Shown here: positions 52,256 through 59,468 of the stretch, piece after piece
Numbering within the stretch: position 1 is the first letter of the stretch
Layout of the letters: each line of letters begins with the position of its first letter
Assembly (NCBI GenBank): GCA_003134655.1
Contig: PLBY01000107.1
Location: forward strand, 169,601 to 233,600
Direction: 5' to 3'
Length of the DNA stretch: 64,000 bases
DNA from: Acidobacteriaceae bacterium
Lineage (GTDB): Bacteria > Acidobacteriota > Terriglobia > Terriglobales > Acidobacteriaceae
Made by a program: the position numbers and the translations under genes
Notes under the pieces: model-generated
What the model saw: the letters and a program-made list of their open reading frames with translations, nothing else
Told to the model about the DNA's origin: nothing
The model's database searches: none

Positions 52256-53904
52256 CACGACGCGATTTGTTTCGCCTCCGTGACAACTCGCCGCGGCTCC
52301 GCACTTTTCATCGCCTTTACCACCACCGGCCTCCGCAGCACCGTTTCCAGCAAATATCTCTCCGCAGCGGTGGCCTGCGCGGTCGCGCTCCCGGGAACGA
52401 ATCCTTCAGCACCGATGATCAGCGCTTCATTCGGACCCAACCTCACAGCCTTGCGCAGGAACCCGTTCGTCCGCCGTCTTGCCGCGTCCACATTCTCGAT
52501 TTTCACCCGACGGATGTGCCCGTCGTGTGCATTGTCGAATGCATTCGCCAGCCGGAGGATCGCCGCCAGTTGAATCGTGATCTTCTGCTCCTCAGGAAGC
52601 ATGTCCCGAAGCGCTTTGTGGCTTCGAGAGGGAAGTGCTCCCGCATGGAAACGTGCCACGATGGCGGCTCGCGTCATGATCTCCGTCGTCCAGCCCAAAG
52701 GCGTCCCGTGCCCTTTGATCAATTCCGAGGATTCCTTGTGATGTCCCTTGTTGCCTTTCCCCTTGCCAACGTCGTGGAGCAGAGCGGCCAGATTCAAACT
52801 GGCGCGTGCCTCCGACCCAGCGCCATTTTCCGACGGGGCCCCAGTACGCCCACCCGCGATCAACCCTGCGCCCACGAGACCGTCATAAAGTTCCAGCGCC
52901 AGTCGCGCCACTCTTTCCGAGTGCCCAAAGTCTGGATCCAGCGCCTTCGCCCACAACTTCATGCGTTGCGTGGCACTCGCCTGAATCTGCTTGCCCTGCG
53001 GCAGGCCGGCACGCCACTGGTCCCACAGAGAATCCGGACCGACCGTCCGCTCCCGATACTCGTCAATCCGCTTCGTGCGCTCGTCAATGATTCGCGTGTG
53101 CCAGCCCTTACGCGATTCTTCATCTGGAAACACATGGCACGCCAGGGCCGTCGCCCACAGCACGTCCAGATCGTGCACCTCGCCCAGCAGGTCCTGCATG
53201 TGCTTCAGGTCGCTGCTCCATGCCTTGTGCTCGACGGGCAGAAAATTCTCGACGATGTAGCGAAACCGTTTGATCCCAATTCGGAGAGTATGAAACCCAA
53301 CCTGCGACCGGTTACGCAGCGCCCGGGTGTGCAGTTCCCGCGCTGCCGTCCAGCGCTCCAGCGCTAGATGCTTGAATACCGCGCTCCCCGGCCGAATGCG
53401 TGCCGCGCGCACGGGCAGCGAAGTGCTCCATTGCCGCCACTCCTTGCGGTCAAATTCCTCAAGCGCGCCGCGAGCTTCCCGCTTCTGCTCGATTTCGCGC
53501 CCTTGAAGAATCTGCAACAGCGCGTGTGCCGGCGGATCAGGGTTCAATGTGGCGCTGCCGCCCCCGCCCGCACTGTCGCCATCCGCAGAAGTCTCCGGGA
53601 ACACAACCATCGCCGCAGCCTCAATCGGGCCAGGATGCAGCTTCTCAATCCACTCCATCATGATCTGTACATCGCGCAACGCGCCCAGTCGCTGGAATAG
53701 CCGCTTCCCGGCCTTCTTCATCGCTTTCCACTCGCGATCGGGATCCATGGCCATCATGCCGTCGGCCATGGACCGGCAGCGCCGCAGCGATACCCGCAAA
53801 TCGTGCACCGGATCGGCACTGAAATCGGCGGCGACATGCTCGCACTCTTCCAGTACACGCACCATCCAGTAGCGCAGTCCCGTCGTCTTGGTCGTGGTCT
53901 TCAA
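52255..53904 (-). CDS. CHAD-HD fusion protein
   Basis: A 549-residue protein with a TTG start. The N-terminal half is a CHAD helical domain (DPVHDLRVSLRRCRSM near 31-46, then FQRLGALRDVQIMM and HTLRIGIKRFRYIVE), a fold known to bind polyphosphate through basic residues. The C-terminal half (about 335-520) is an HD domain with H377-D378 in LLHDVGKGKGNKGHH, resembling the C-terminal helical domain of Ppx/GppA exopolyphosphatases. The catalytic ASKHA half of Ppx is absent. The combination suggests a polyphosphate or (p)ppGpp link, which is inference. A translationally coupled small membrane protein follows. Confidence 0.85.
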   Translation of the reverse strand: MKTTTKTTGLRYWMVRVLEECEHVAADFSADPVHDLRVSLRRCRSMADGMMAMDPDREWKAMKKAGKRLFQRLGALRDVQIMMEWIEKLHPGPIEAAAMVVFPETSADGDSAGGGGSATLNPDPPAHALLQILQGREIEQKREARGALEEFDRKEWRQWSTSLPVRAARIRPGSAVFKHLALERWTAARELHTRALRNRSQVGFHTLRIGIKRFRYIVENFLPVEHKAWSSDLKHMQDLLGEVHDLDVLWATALACHVFPDEESRKGWHTRIIDERTKRIDEYRERTVGPDSLWDQWRAGLPQGKQIQASATQRMKLWAKALDPDFGHSERVARLALELYDGLVGAGLIAGGRTGAPSENGAGSEARASLNLAALLHDVGKGKGNKGHHKESSELIKGHGTPLGWTTEIMTRAAIVARFHAGALPSRSHKALRDMLPEEQKITIQLAAILRLANAFDNAHDGHIRRVKIENVDAARRRTNGFLRKAVRLGPNEALIIGAEGFVPGSATAQATAAERYLLETVLRRPVVVKAMKSAEPRRVVTEAKQIAS

Positions 53905-54142
53905 GGCAGGAAAAGGCCCTCACTCTCCGCGAGTATTCTACTGAACTTGCGCACCTTTCATCACCACGAACCCAGCCTCCCCAGTTTTCGCGGCGTTCAA
54001 GAGTTGGGGACCACAAAGCTCGATGCCTGGTTCCTTTTTGGGAGAGCGAGGTCATGGCCTTGAGGATCCACCTTTGGTTTCTCTCCATTACTTCCGTAAC
54101 GTTTAAGCCCTTACCGTTTCGCTTTACCCTTGAGCTTCAATC

Positions 54143-56929
54143 TTGCGCTTCGAGGAGTTTCCTATCTCTGCCGCAAACACATCGCAAGGTGCACGTGCCG
54201 CCTCGGCCCGCGCATTTGTTCATAGCCTCAACATCCTGATCAAGTACGCCCGGATGTATGGATATGAGCACAAGCGCACTGAGGGACAATTCGAAACCAC
54301 GTGGAAAGAGTTGCAGCAGGGCCTGCCGACCACCGGGGACCAGGGTTTCCTACTGGGCGTTTCCGACAACAAGTTGTTGCTCGACGGGATTCCGCTGGAA
54401 ACAGGAAACGCAGAGCGCAGCTTTGCCACCCTGTTGTCCACGGCAGGACTAGCCAGCCTGCACTTCTCTAAAGACGTTACCGAAGAAGACTTCGTTCGCC
54501 TGGTGCGCGCCTTTACCATTGCCGGATCGAAAGCTCAGGATGTCTCCAAGCAGATCAAGGAAGCTCTCTCCGCCAACAACCGGGGCCCCAGTACCATTAA
54601 GATTAATGAAGTAAAGTTCGTCGCGGCCGATCCGCTGACCGGCGATGTCAGTATCGCGGCGCAGATCGCAGCGCAGACGCTAGGGCCGGAATTCAAGCAG
54701 TGGCTAAACGATCCCCAGAAATTGTTGCAGTTGATCGCGGCCGCCGAAGGCGCAAACTCAGGCGGAGGGGGCAAAGCATCAGCGGACGGGACTCCCATGG
54801 TTCCCCTTGGCAGTGTCCCGAACATGCCGCAAGGAACGGGCAAGGGAAGATGGGTTCCGGACGGTGCTCCTATCGGAGCTCCAGGCAGCGCGGCAGCTGG
54901 GGCAGCTCCGGCGTGGACAGGCGGAATCGTTCCCCTGCAGGAGCAGGAAGTAATCCAGGCGATCCGGCTGCTGACACGTTTTGGGCAAGTGCAGACGGAT
55001 CCGAACATCAAAGAAGATGAGATCCAGAAGGAACTGAAGGAGACCGATCCCAATACCCGGCTGAACCTTCAGCAATTGCTGGGCAGTCTGGCAGCGAAGG
55101 CCACGACGGCAGAAGAGGACGACACGCCCCTGCTGATGAAGGCTGCCGAGCATATGGCCATCCGCTTCGCGCTCGAGCGTTATCAGAAGGGCGAGGTCAA
55201 GGTCAACGCAGTTCACCAGATGATGGAGCACATGAGCCGCCAGATGGACTCCTTGCGCCAGATTCTGAAGCTGCAAGAAGAAAAGATGAACAAGGCCGGG
55301 ATTCTGGTGGAGTCGCACGCCGACATCCTGGATCGAATGTTCTGGGCGGAAGTTCCGGAGTCCGGCAAGAAAAGCGTGCTGATGTCGCATGAGGCGCCCT
55401 GCGTGCCTCCGCGCAACCTGCGGCAGTTTGTGGAAGTCCTGCTCGACCGTGACGACAAGCAAAGCGCGACTGACATTCTCAATAATTATTCGAGCTGCCT
55501 GGGCGCGAAAGACGCCGAACCACGCCGCCGCACCGCGATCGGCCTGAGCCAGTTGGCCGACCTGTACGCGCGCTTGGGTGGCCAACCCATGGGCCAGGCG
55601 ATCCGCAGGCTGAGCGAGCAATTAATCGCGGAGAAAGACCCAGAACTGCAAAGCCTGTTCAGTGCCGCATTTGTGCGCCTGAGTCAGGAAGCCAGCTCAG
55701 CCAAGAACTTCGCCGCAGTCAATGAAGTCTGTGCCGGCATCGAACTGATCAGCGTGGAACGACCAGTATTGATGAGCGATCTCCGTCCACGGGTTGGCGT
55801 CGAGAATCGCCTACCGGAGTTCATTGAGGAAGCGCTCCAGTTGGAACCCATTCCTCCCGATATGTTGTCGGTCTTGCGGCGGACAAGCCACGCGGGCGCC
55901 GAGCATCTGGCCGATCGATTCTTCCGTTGCATGCGGCGCGACGAATGTGATCACATGATCGAACTGGTGCAGCAACTCGGATCTCCCGTACTGAGTCAGT
56001 TGCGCGAAATTCTTCGCACTGGGCAGCCCAGACAGGCCGCCGGTGCGGTGGGACTGGTGAGCCGCCTTGACGTGGGAACGCTGTTGGAACTTCTGCCCGC
56101 GCGCATGCCGGAGTGGAACCGCTTCTATCACGACGTTGTAGTGCGGCAGATTGCCTATGGCGCAGCCACCGACCGCGGCCGCACGCTTCTCGAACTGGCC
56201 GAGATCCTGGATCCGTTGGTACTCCCCGAGGCCGTGGACGAAATCGGAATGAGCGGCGACCTGACTGCGTCTCCGCCGTTGATCGCCATGGCGCGGCCCG
56301 GCAAAGCCGCTTCCCGGTCCCCGTTCGTGCAGCTCAAGGCCATTGAGTCCCTGGGACGATTGAAGGATCCCGAGGCCATCGCCACCCTCCGAGAGATTCT
56401 CGAAACCAAGAAGACCTTCGGCTGGGTGCACCACCGCGAGTTGAGAATCGCTGCGGCGCAGGCTCTTTCGAAAACCGATCCTCGCTATAGCTCGCAGGTT
56501 CTCTCCGACAGCGGTCTCGAGCCGGCGGAACTGGCAATTGCCCCGCTGGATCTGGCTCCGGCGTGCCCCTGGGTGCGGCAACGGCGCTACGAGCGTCTGG
56601 TGCTCTCCAAAACCGTGACGGCGACGATTGGCAGCTCGTGGGGCAAGTCCCGAATCATGATCCGCGAATTGAGCCTGGGTGGCGGCATGGGCACAAAGGA
56701 AGACAACCTCCGCATCGGAAGCGAGGCCGACTTGGAGATTTCGGTTGGGATGCGGTCAAAGATCCGCGCGCATGTGCTGCTGCGCCGCGCGCGCGTAAAC
56801 GAAGTAGGATTCGAAATCGTGAGCACCGACCTCGAGAGCCGCTACCGTCTGCGCCGCCTGCTGGTCGAAGCCCTGAATAACGCTCCCCAGAATAAAGGCC
56901 AAGAGTGGAGCGGCGAGCGCAAGGTCTAG
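54143..56929 (+). CDS. Large protein with HEAT-like and C-terminal PilZ-like domains
   Basis: A 928-residue protein; the start is uncertain (TTG at 54143, no better in-frame start nearby). No signal peptide or TM helix is evident. The N-terminal 230 residues are helical, a Gly/Pro-rich linker follows (about 195-265), then helical repeats. At about 728-780 a HEAT-like unit reads LKAIESLGRLKDPEAIATL. The last 110 residues look like a PilZ domain: RRYER as RxxxR and a variant second motif ELSLGGG, with VGFEIVSTD downstream. Cyclic di-GMP binding is plausible but the variant Gly-rich motif needs care. A bidirectional terminator follows. Confidence 0.68.
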   Translation: MRFEEFPISAANTSQGARAASARAFVHSLNILIKYARMYGYEHKRTEGQFETTWKELQQGLPTTGDQGFLLGVSDNKLLLDGIPLETGNAERSFATLLSTAGLASLHFSKDVTEEDFVRLVRAFTIAGSKAQDVSKQIKEALSANNRGPSTIKINEVKFVAADPLTGDVSIAAQIAAQTLGPEFKQWLNDPQKLLQLIAAAEGANSGGGGKASADGTPMVPLGSVPNMPQGTGKGRWVPDGAPIGAPGSAAAGAAPAWTGGIVPLQEQEVIQAIRLLTRFGQVQTDPNIKEDEIQKELKETDPNTRLNLQQLLGSLAAKATTAEEDDTPLLMKAAEHMAIRFALERYQKGEVKVNAVHQMMEHMSRQMDSLRQILKLQEEKMNKAGILVESHADILDRMFWAEVPESGKKSVLMSHEAPCVPPRNLRQFVEVLLDRDDKQSATDILNNYSSCLGAKDAEPRRRTAIGLSQLADLYARLGGQPMGQAIRRLSEQLIAEKDPELQSLFSAAFVRLSQEASSAKNFAAVNEVCAGIELISVERPVLMSDLRPRVGVENRLPEFIEEALQLEPIPPDMLSVLRRTSHAGAEHLADRFFRCMRRDECDHMIELVQQLGSPVLSQLREILRTGQPRQAAGAVGLVSRLDVGTLLELLPARMPEWNRFYHDVVVRQIAYGAATDRGRTLLELAEILDPLVLPEAVDEIGMSGDLTASPPLIAMARPGKAASRSPFVQLKAIESLGRLKDPEAIATLREILETKKTFGWVHHRELRIAAAQALSKTDPRYSSQVLSDSGLEPAELAIAPLDLAPACPWVRQRRYERLVLSKTVTATIGSSWGKSRIMIRELSLGGGMGTKEDNLRIGSEADLEISVGMRSKIRAHVLLRRARVNEVGFEIVSTDLESRYRLRRLLVEALNNAPQNKGQEWSGERKV

Positions 56930-56954
56930 GGAACAGTCCTAACCTCAAAATATA

Positions 56955-56982
56955 AAAGCCTCTGCTCAGGAGCAGAGGCTTT
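56955..56982. terminator. Bidirectional terminator
   Basis: A 12-bp stem AAAGCCTCTGCT / AGCAGAGGCTTT closes loop CAGG. T-rich sequence follows on both strands. It ends the plus-strand PilZ-like gene and the minus-strand F0 operon. Confidence 0.85.
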
Positions 56983-56987
56983 ATCTT

Positions 56988-57060
56988 GTAGCGCCGGCGT
57001 CCCGCCGGCTGTCGCGAGGGCCTGCCCTGAGCTTGCCGAAGGGGCGACTCGCCCTCGCAG
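56988..57060. repeat. CGCCGGC / CGAGGGC repeat, copy 2
   Basis: TGTAGCGCCGGCGTCCCGCC, then GGCTGTCGCGAGGGC, with an inserted CCCTGAGCTTGCCGAAGGG unit, then CGACTCGCCCTCGC. It is the same family as 51149-51202, again placed right after a terminator. Confidence 0.72.
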
Positions 57061-57065
57061 TGTCG

Positions 57066-57368
57066 CTACTTTACCTTCAAGAAGATGATCGCCAGCGTGT
57101 ACAGTGCCAGTGACTCGATCAGGACCAGGCCCAACAGCAGGGCAAACTGGATGCCTGGTCGCGCGGCAGGGTTGCGGGCCAGAGCCTCGGTTGCGGCTGC
57201 GGTGGCCTTCCCTTGAGCCAGACCGCAAATCGCCGAGGCGATTGCCATGGAGAATCCGGCGGTGATCGCGACCCAATTGGTCCCTCCGGCAGCGCCGCCC
57301 TGCGCGAAGGCAGGCATGGCGAAGCACAGGGCAGACAGTGACATGAACAGATAACTCAGTTTACGCAT
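57066..57368 (-). CDS. atpE: ATP synthase F0 subunit c
   Basis: A 100-residue protein with a signal-peptide-like extension (MRKLSYLFMSLSALCFAMPAFAQ) before the hairpin of two TM helices. Helix 1 ends AQGKATAAATEALARNPAA, the polar loop. Helix 2 carries the ion-binding Glu in GLVLIESLALY. The Q in AQG and the ES pair match two of the residues used for Na+ binding in some c-rings, so the ion specificity is open. It is the last gene of the F0 operon before a terminator. Confidence 0.93.
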   Translation of the reverse strand: MRKLSYLFMSLSALCFAMPAFAQGGAAGGTNWVAITAGFSMAIASAICGLAQGKATAAATEALARNPAARPGIQFALLLGLVLIESLALYTLAIIFLKVK

Positions 57369-57457
57369 CGTGTTTCTCCTCGTATCAAATTGCCGCCAGT
57401 GGGTGGTTGACGCCGTACCGTGCAGACGCCCTCACGCTTGCGGCTACAAAACAAAAC

Positions 57458-58216
57458 TTAGTGCTCATCGGCGACCGCGCCCGAGACATAGATGATCGAC
57501 AACAGCATAAAAACGTACGCCTGCAAGAACGCCACGAAGATGTGCAGGCCGCCAAAAATGATCGGGATGCCGATCGGGATCATGGAAAAGAAGACCAGAG
57601 TCACCAGATCGCCGGCGAAGATATTCGCCCAGAGACGCACCGTGAGTGAAAGCAGGCGCGCGAAGTGGCTCACCAGTTCAATCGGGAGCATCAGAACTAC
57701 CAGCGGGATCCGGGCATAGATCGGCATGCCCTCCATGGGTGGTCCAAAAAAGTGCAGGAGGTATTTAGGCCCGGCGTGTTTGAAGCCCTGCGCATGGTAG
57801 TACAAGAACGCGCAGATGGCGCACCCCAGGGGCACAGTGGGAACGCCCGTGGGAGACTCAAAACCGGGGATCAAACCGATCAGGTTACAAATCAGGATGA
57901 ACACAAACACAATTGCGAAGAACGCGGTATAGGGTTCGCTGTGATGTCCGATAATCTCACGGCTCTGGCTCAGGACGAAGCCTTCGAGGCCTTCGAAAGT
58001 GTGCTGCAGTCCTCCGGGGGACTCGACCGACAGGCGCGATCGCACCAGAAGGAAGAGGATCAACAGGAACGCGAAAACCAGCAACTCCATCGCGAACGAA
58101 TTCGAAATGGGCGCCTGCGCGTACTTGGGTTCGATGTGGAGCGCCCGCAGAAACGCCGTGACGGGGCCGCCGAACAGGCGGTTCAGGATTTCGGTAAACC
58201 AGAGTTGTTCAGGCAT
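57458..58216 (-). CDS. atpB: ATP synthase F0 subunit a
   Basis: A 252-residue protein with five or more TM helices. The essential Arg is in SLTVRLWANIFAGD, and the C-terminal helix has FVAFLQAYVFMLLSIIYVSGA. It forms the ion half-channels against the c-ring. It is followed by atpE after 90 bases and preceded by atpI after 50. Confidence 0.96.
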   Translation of the reverse strand: MPEQLWFTEILNRLFGGPVTAFLRALHIEPKYAQAPISNSFAMELLVFAFLLILFLLVRSRLSVESPGGLQHTFEGLEGFVLSQSREIIGHHSEPYTAFFAIVFVFILICNLIGLIPGFESPTGVPTVPLGCAICAFLYYHAQGFKHAGPKYLLHFFGPPMEGMPIYARIPLVVLMLPIELVSHFARLLSLTVRLWANIFAGDLVTLVFFSMIPIGIPIIFGGLHIFVAFLQAYVFMLLSIIYVSGAVADEH

Positions 58217-58221
58217 GAGAC

Positions 58222-58250
58222 GGCTTCTAGCTGCTAGCCTTTCCTTCGGT
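58222..58250. repeat. CTAGCTGCTAGC-type repeat, short copy
   Basis: GGCTTCTAGCTGCTAGCC between atpI and atpB matches the longer array at 62683-62758. Confidence 0.55.
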
Positions 58251-58266
58251 TGAGAGCAATTCTCCG

Positions 58267-58707
58267 CTAAATCCCACGTGCGAGCGATGCATAGAGTTCA
58301 TAAACCGCCTCGCAGGCAATAGCCCCGACGGGCAAAAACAGGCCTACGAACAATCCCCTGAGGCTCGCGGGAAAACTGGTTAATATACCATACGCGACGG
58401 CTCCCAACAACACATAGCGGAACACGAAGCGGGCCACAATCCCCTTGCCCGACTGAGCTTTAGCCGAATTGGTGACCCGGTCGGCGAGGCCCGAGACGCC
58501 GCTTTTCAGCCAGTGGAAGTTAAGATAGGCGATAACGCACCCGCACAGGAAGCCCGCAGCGGCCGCCCGCCCGAATCTCCACCATGCCGCGGCTGATAGG
58601 CCCAGGGCGAGGGCGATCATCGAATTGCGAATCCGGTCGAGGGCGCCGGAGTAGAAGGCGTCGCCAGGGATCTGGGAAGCGTCAGGATTCTCGTGGTCGT
58701 CGCTCAT
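58267..58707 (-). CDS. atpI: ATP synthase subunit I
   Basis: The start at 58707 gives 146 residues; longer in-frame versions lack support. Four TM helices are visible (IALALGLSAAAWWRF; AAAAGFLCGCVIAYLNF; VLLGAVAYGILTSF; GLFVGLFLPVGAIACEAVY). UncI-type proteins help assemble the c-ring or handle Mg2+. It lies between atpZ and atpB. No strong ribosome binding site is visible. Confidence 0.82.
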   Translation of the reverse strand: MSDDHENPDASQIPGDAFYSGALDRIRNSMIALALGLSAAAWWRFGRAAAAGFLCGCVIAYLNFHWLKSGVSGLADRVTNSAKAQSGKGIVARFVFRYVLLGAVAYGILTSFPASLRGLFVGLFLPVGAIACEAVYELYASLARGI

Positions 58708-58787
58708 CTGTCGCAGGAATGCATTACGAATGGCGCTAGCAGCACGATAACTGCTACCAGCATACCTCGGGTTCAAGGTTTATGTGG

Positions 58788-58807
58788 CGCGGGCGCCCCC
58801 GCCCGCG
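58788..58807. repeat. CGCGGGCG hairpin between atpZ and atpI
   Basis: A perfect 8-bp stem CGCGGGCG/CGCCCGCG closes loop CCCC. It interrupts the operon without a T-tract, so it is more likely a repeat than a terminator. Confidence 0.6.
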
Positions 58808-58901
58808 TGTTTGGAGCAGCACGGCTTAAGAAGGAAAGACGCGCGGCCAGAAGCTTCGAGAATGTCACGACACGCGATCGACTGCCCAACACTCGGACAG
58901 C

Positions 58902-59147
58902 TCACTTCGTGTCCCGCAGCACCGTGCGAATCAGTTCGATCATGCCTGCGGCGATCCCGAGAAAGAGTCCGACGATACTGATCCACGCGGTGTGCAGCCA
59001 GCGATCGAGGGCCGAGCCAGCGAGCCATCCCACAACCGTGCCGGCTGGCAGCATCAGGGCAAGTTGGCTATAGCGCCCGACTTGCACCCATGGATTTTGT
59101 TTCTTCTCTGGCTTGCGGTTGTCGGGTGGAGTTGCGGGCGGCATCAC
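58902..59147 (-). CDS. AtpZ/AtpI-family F0-associated membrane protein
   Basis: An 81-residue protein with two TM helices (LALMLPAGTVVGWLAGSAL and ISIVGLFLGIAAGMIELI) and the GxxxG-rich pattern of AtpZ. AtpZ and AtpI are small partners encoded ahead of atpB, with proposed roles in Mg2+/Ca2+ transport or c-ring assembly. It lies first in the F0 group. Confidence 0.82.
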   Translation of the reverse strand: MMPPATPPDNRKPEKKQNPWVQVGRYSQLALMLPAGTVVGWLAGSALDRWLHTAWISIVGLFLGIAAGMIELIRTVLRDTK

Positions 59148-59192
59148 TGGGGCTTGCGCAACCGATCATATCCTAAATCGCCCGCTGGGACT

Positions 59193-59342
59193 CTACGCGG
59201 CCGGAGGCGCCAGTTTCTGAATGTCCGGATGCATGGATTCGTTCTCCTGGGGTGCAGTGTTGTTGTCCTGAGCTAAGGCCGCTGGCAGAGTGCTGGCGAC
59301 GCCGCAAATAGCGGCAGTCTTGAAAAAATCCCGGCGTTTCAT
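59193..59342 (-). CDS. 49-residue Tat-signal peptide (small exported protein)
   Basis: A short frame with AGGTGAAG upstream. Residues 2-24 form a textbook Tat leader: KRRDFFKTAAICG, then VASTLPAALA with an AxA cleavage site. The predicted mature peptide is only about 25 residues (QDNNTAPQENE...LAPPAA), polar and proline-rich. No domain follows before the stop TAG at 59193. It may be a real small exported factor of the nuo/atp region or the stub of a larger Tat protein that was lost. Confidence 0.65.
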   Translation of the reverse strand: MKRRDFFKTAAICGVASTLPAALAQDNNTAPQENESMHPDIQKLAPPAA

Positions 59343-59468
59343 AACGACATCTTCACCTGACGTTGAAGTCGTATCAGGCTTGAGATGTAAGTCCGTGTGT
59401 GGGCGTTGCCGTGAATCTGCTCATGTGGGGAGAGCCGCCTCGGCTGCCCATCCAGCGCAAGATCCAGT

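Noticed and set aside
51916..53367. A 483-residue plus-strand frame across the CHAD-HD region.
   Set aside because: The minus-strand CHAD and HD motifs are convincing; the plus frame is arginine- and proline-rich shadow sequence.
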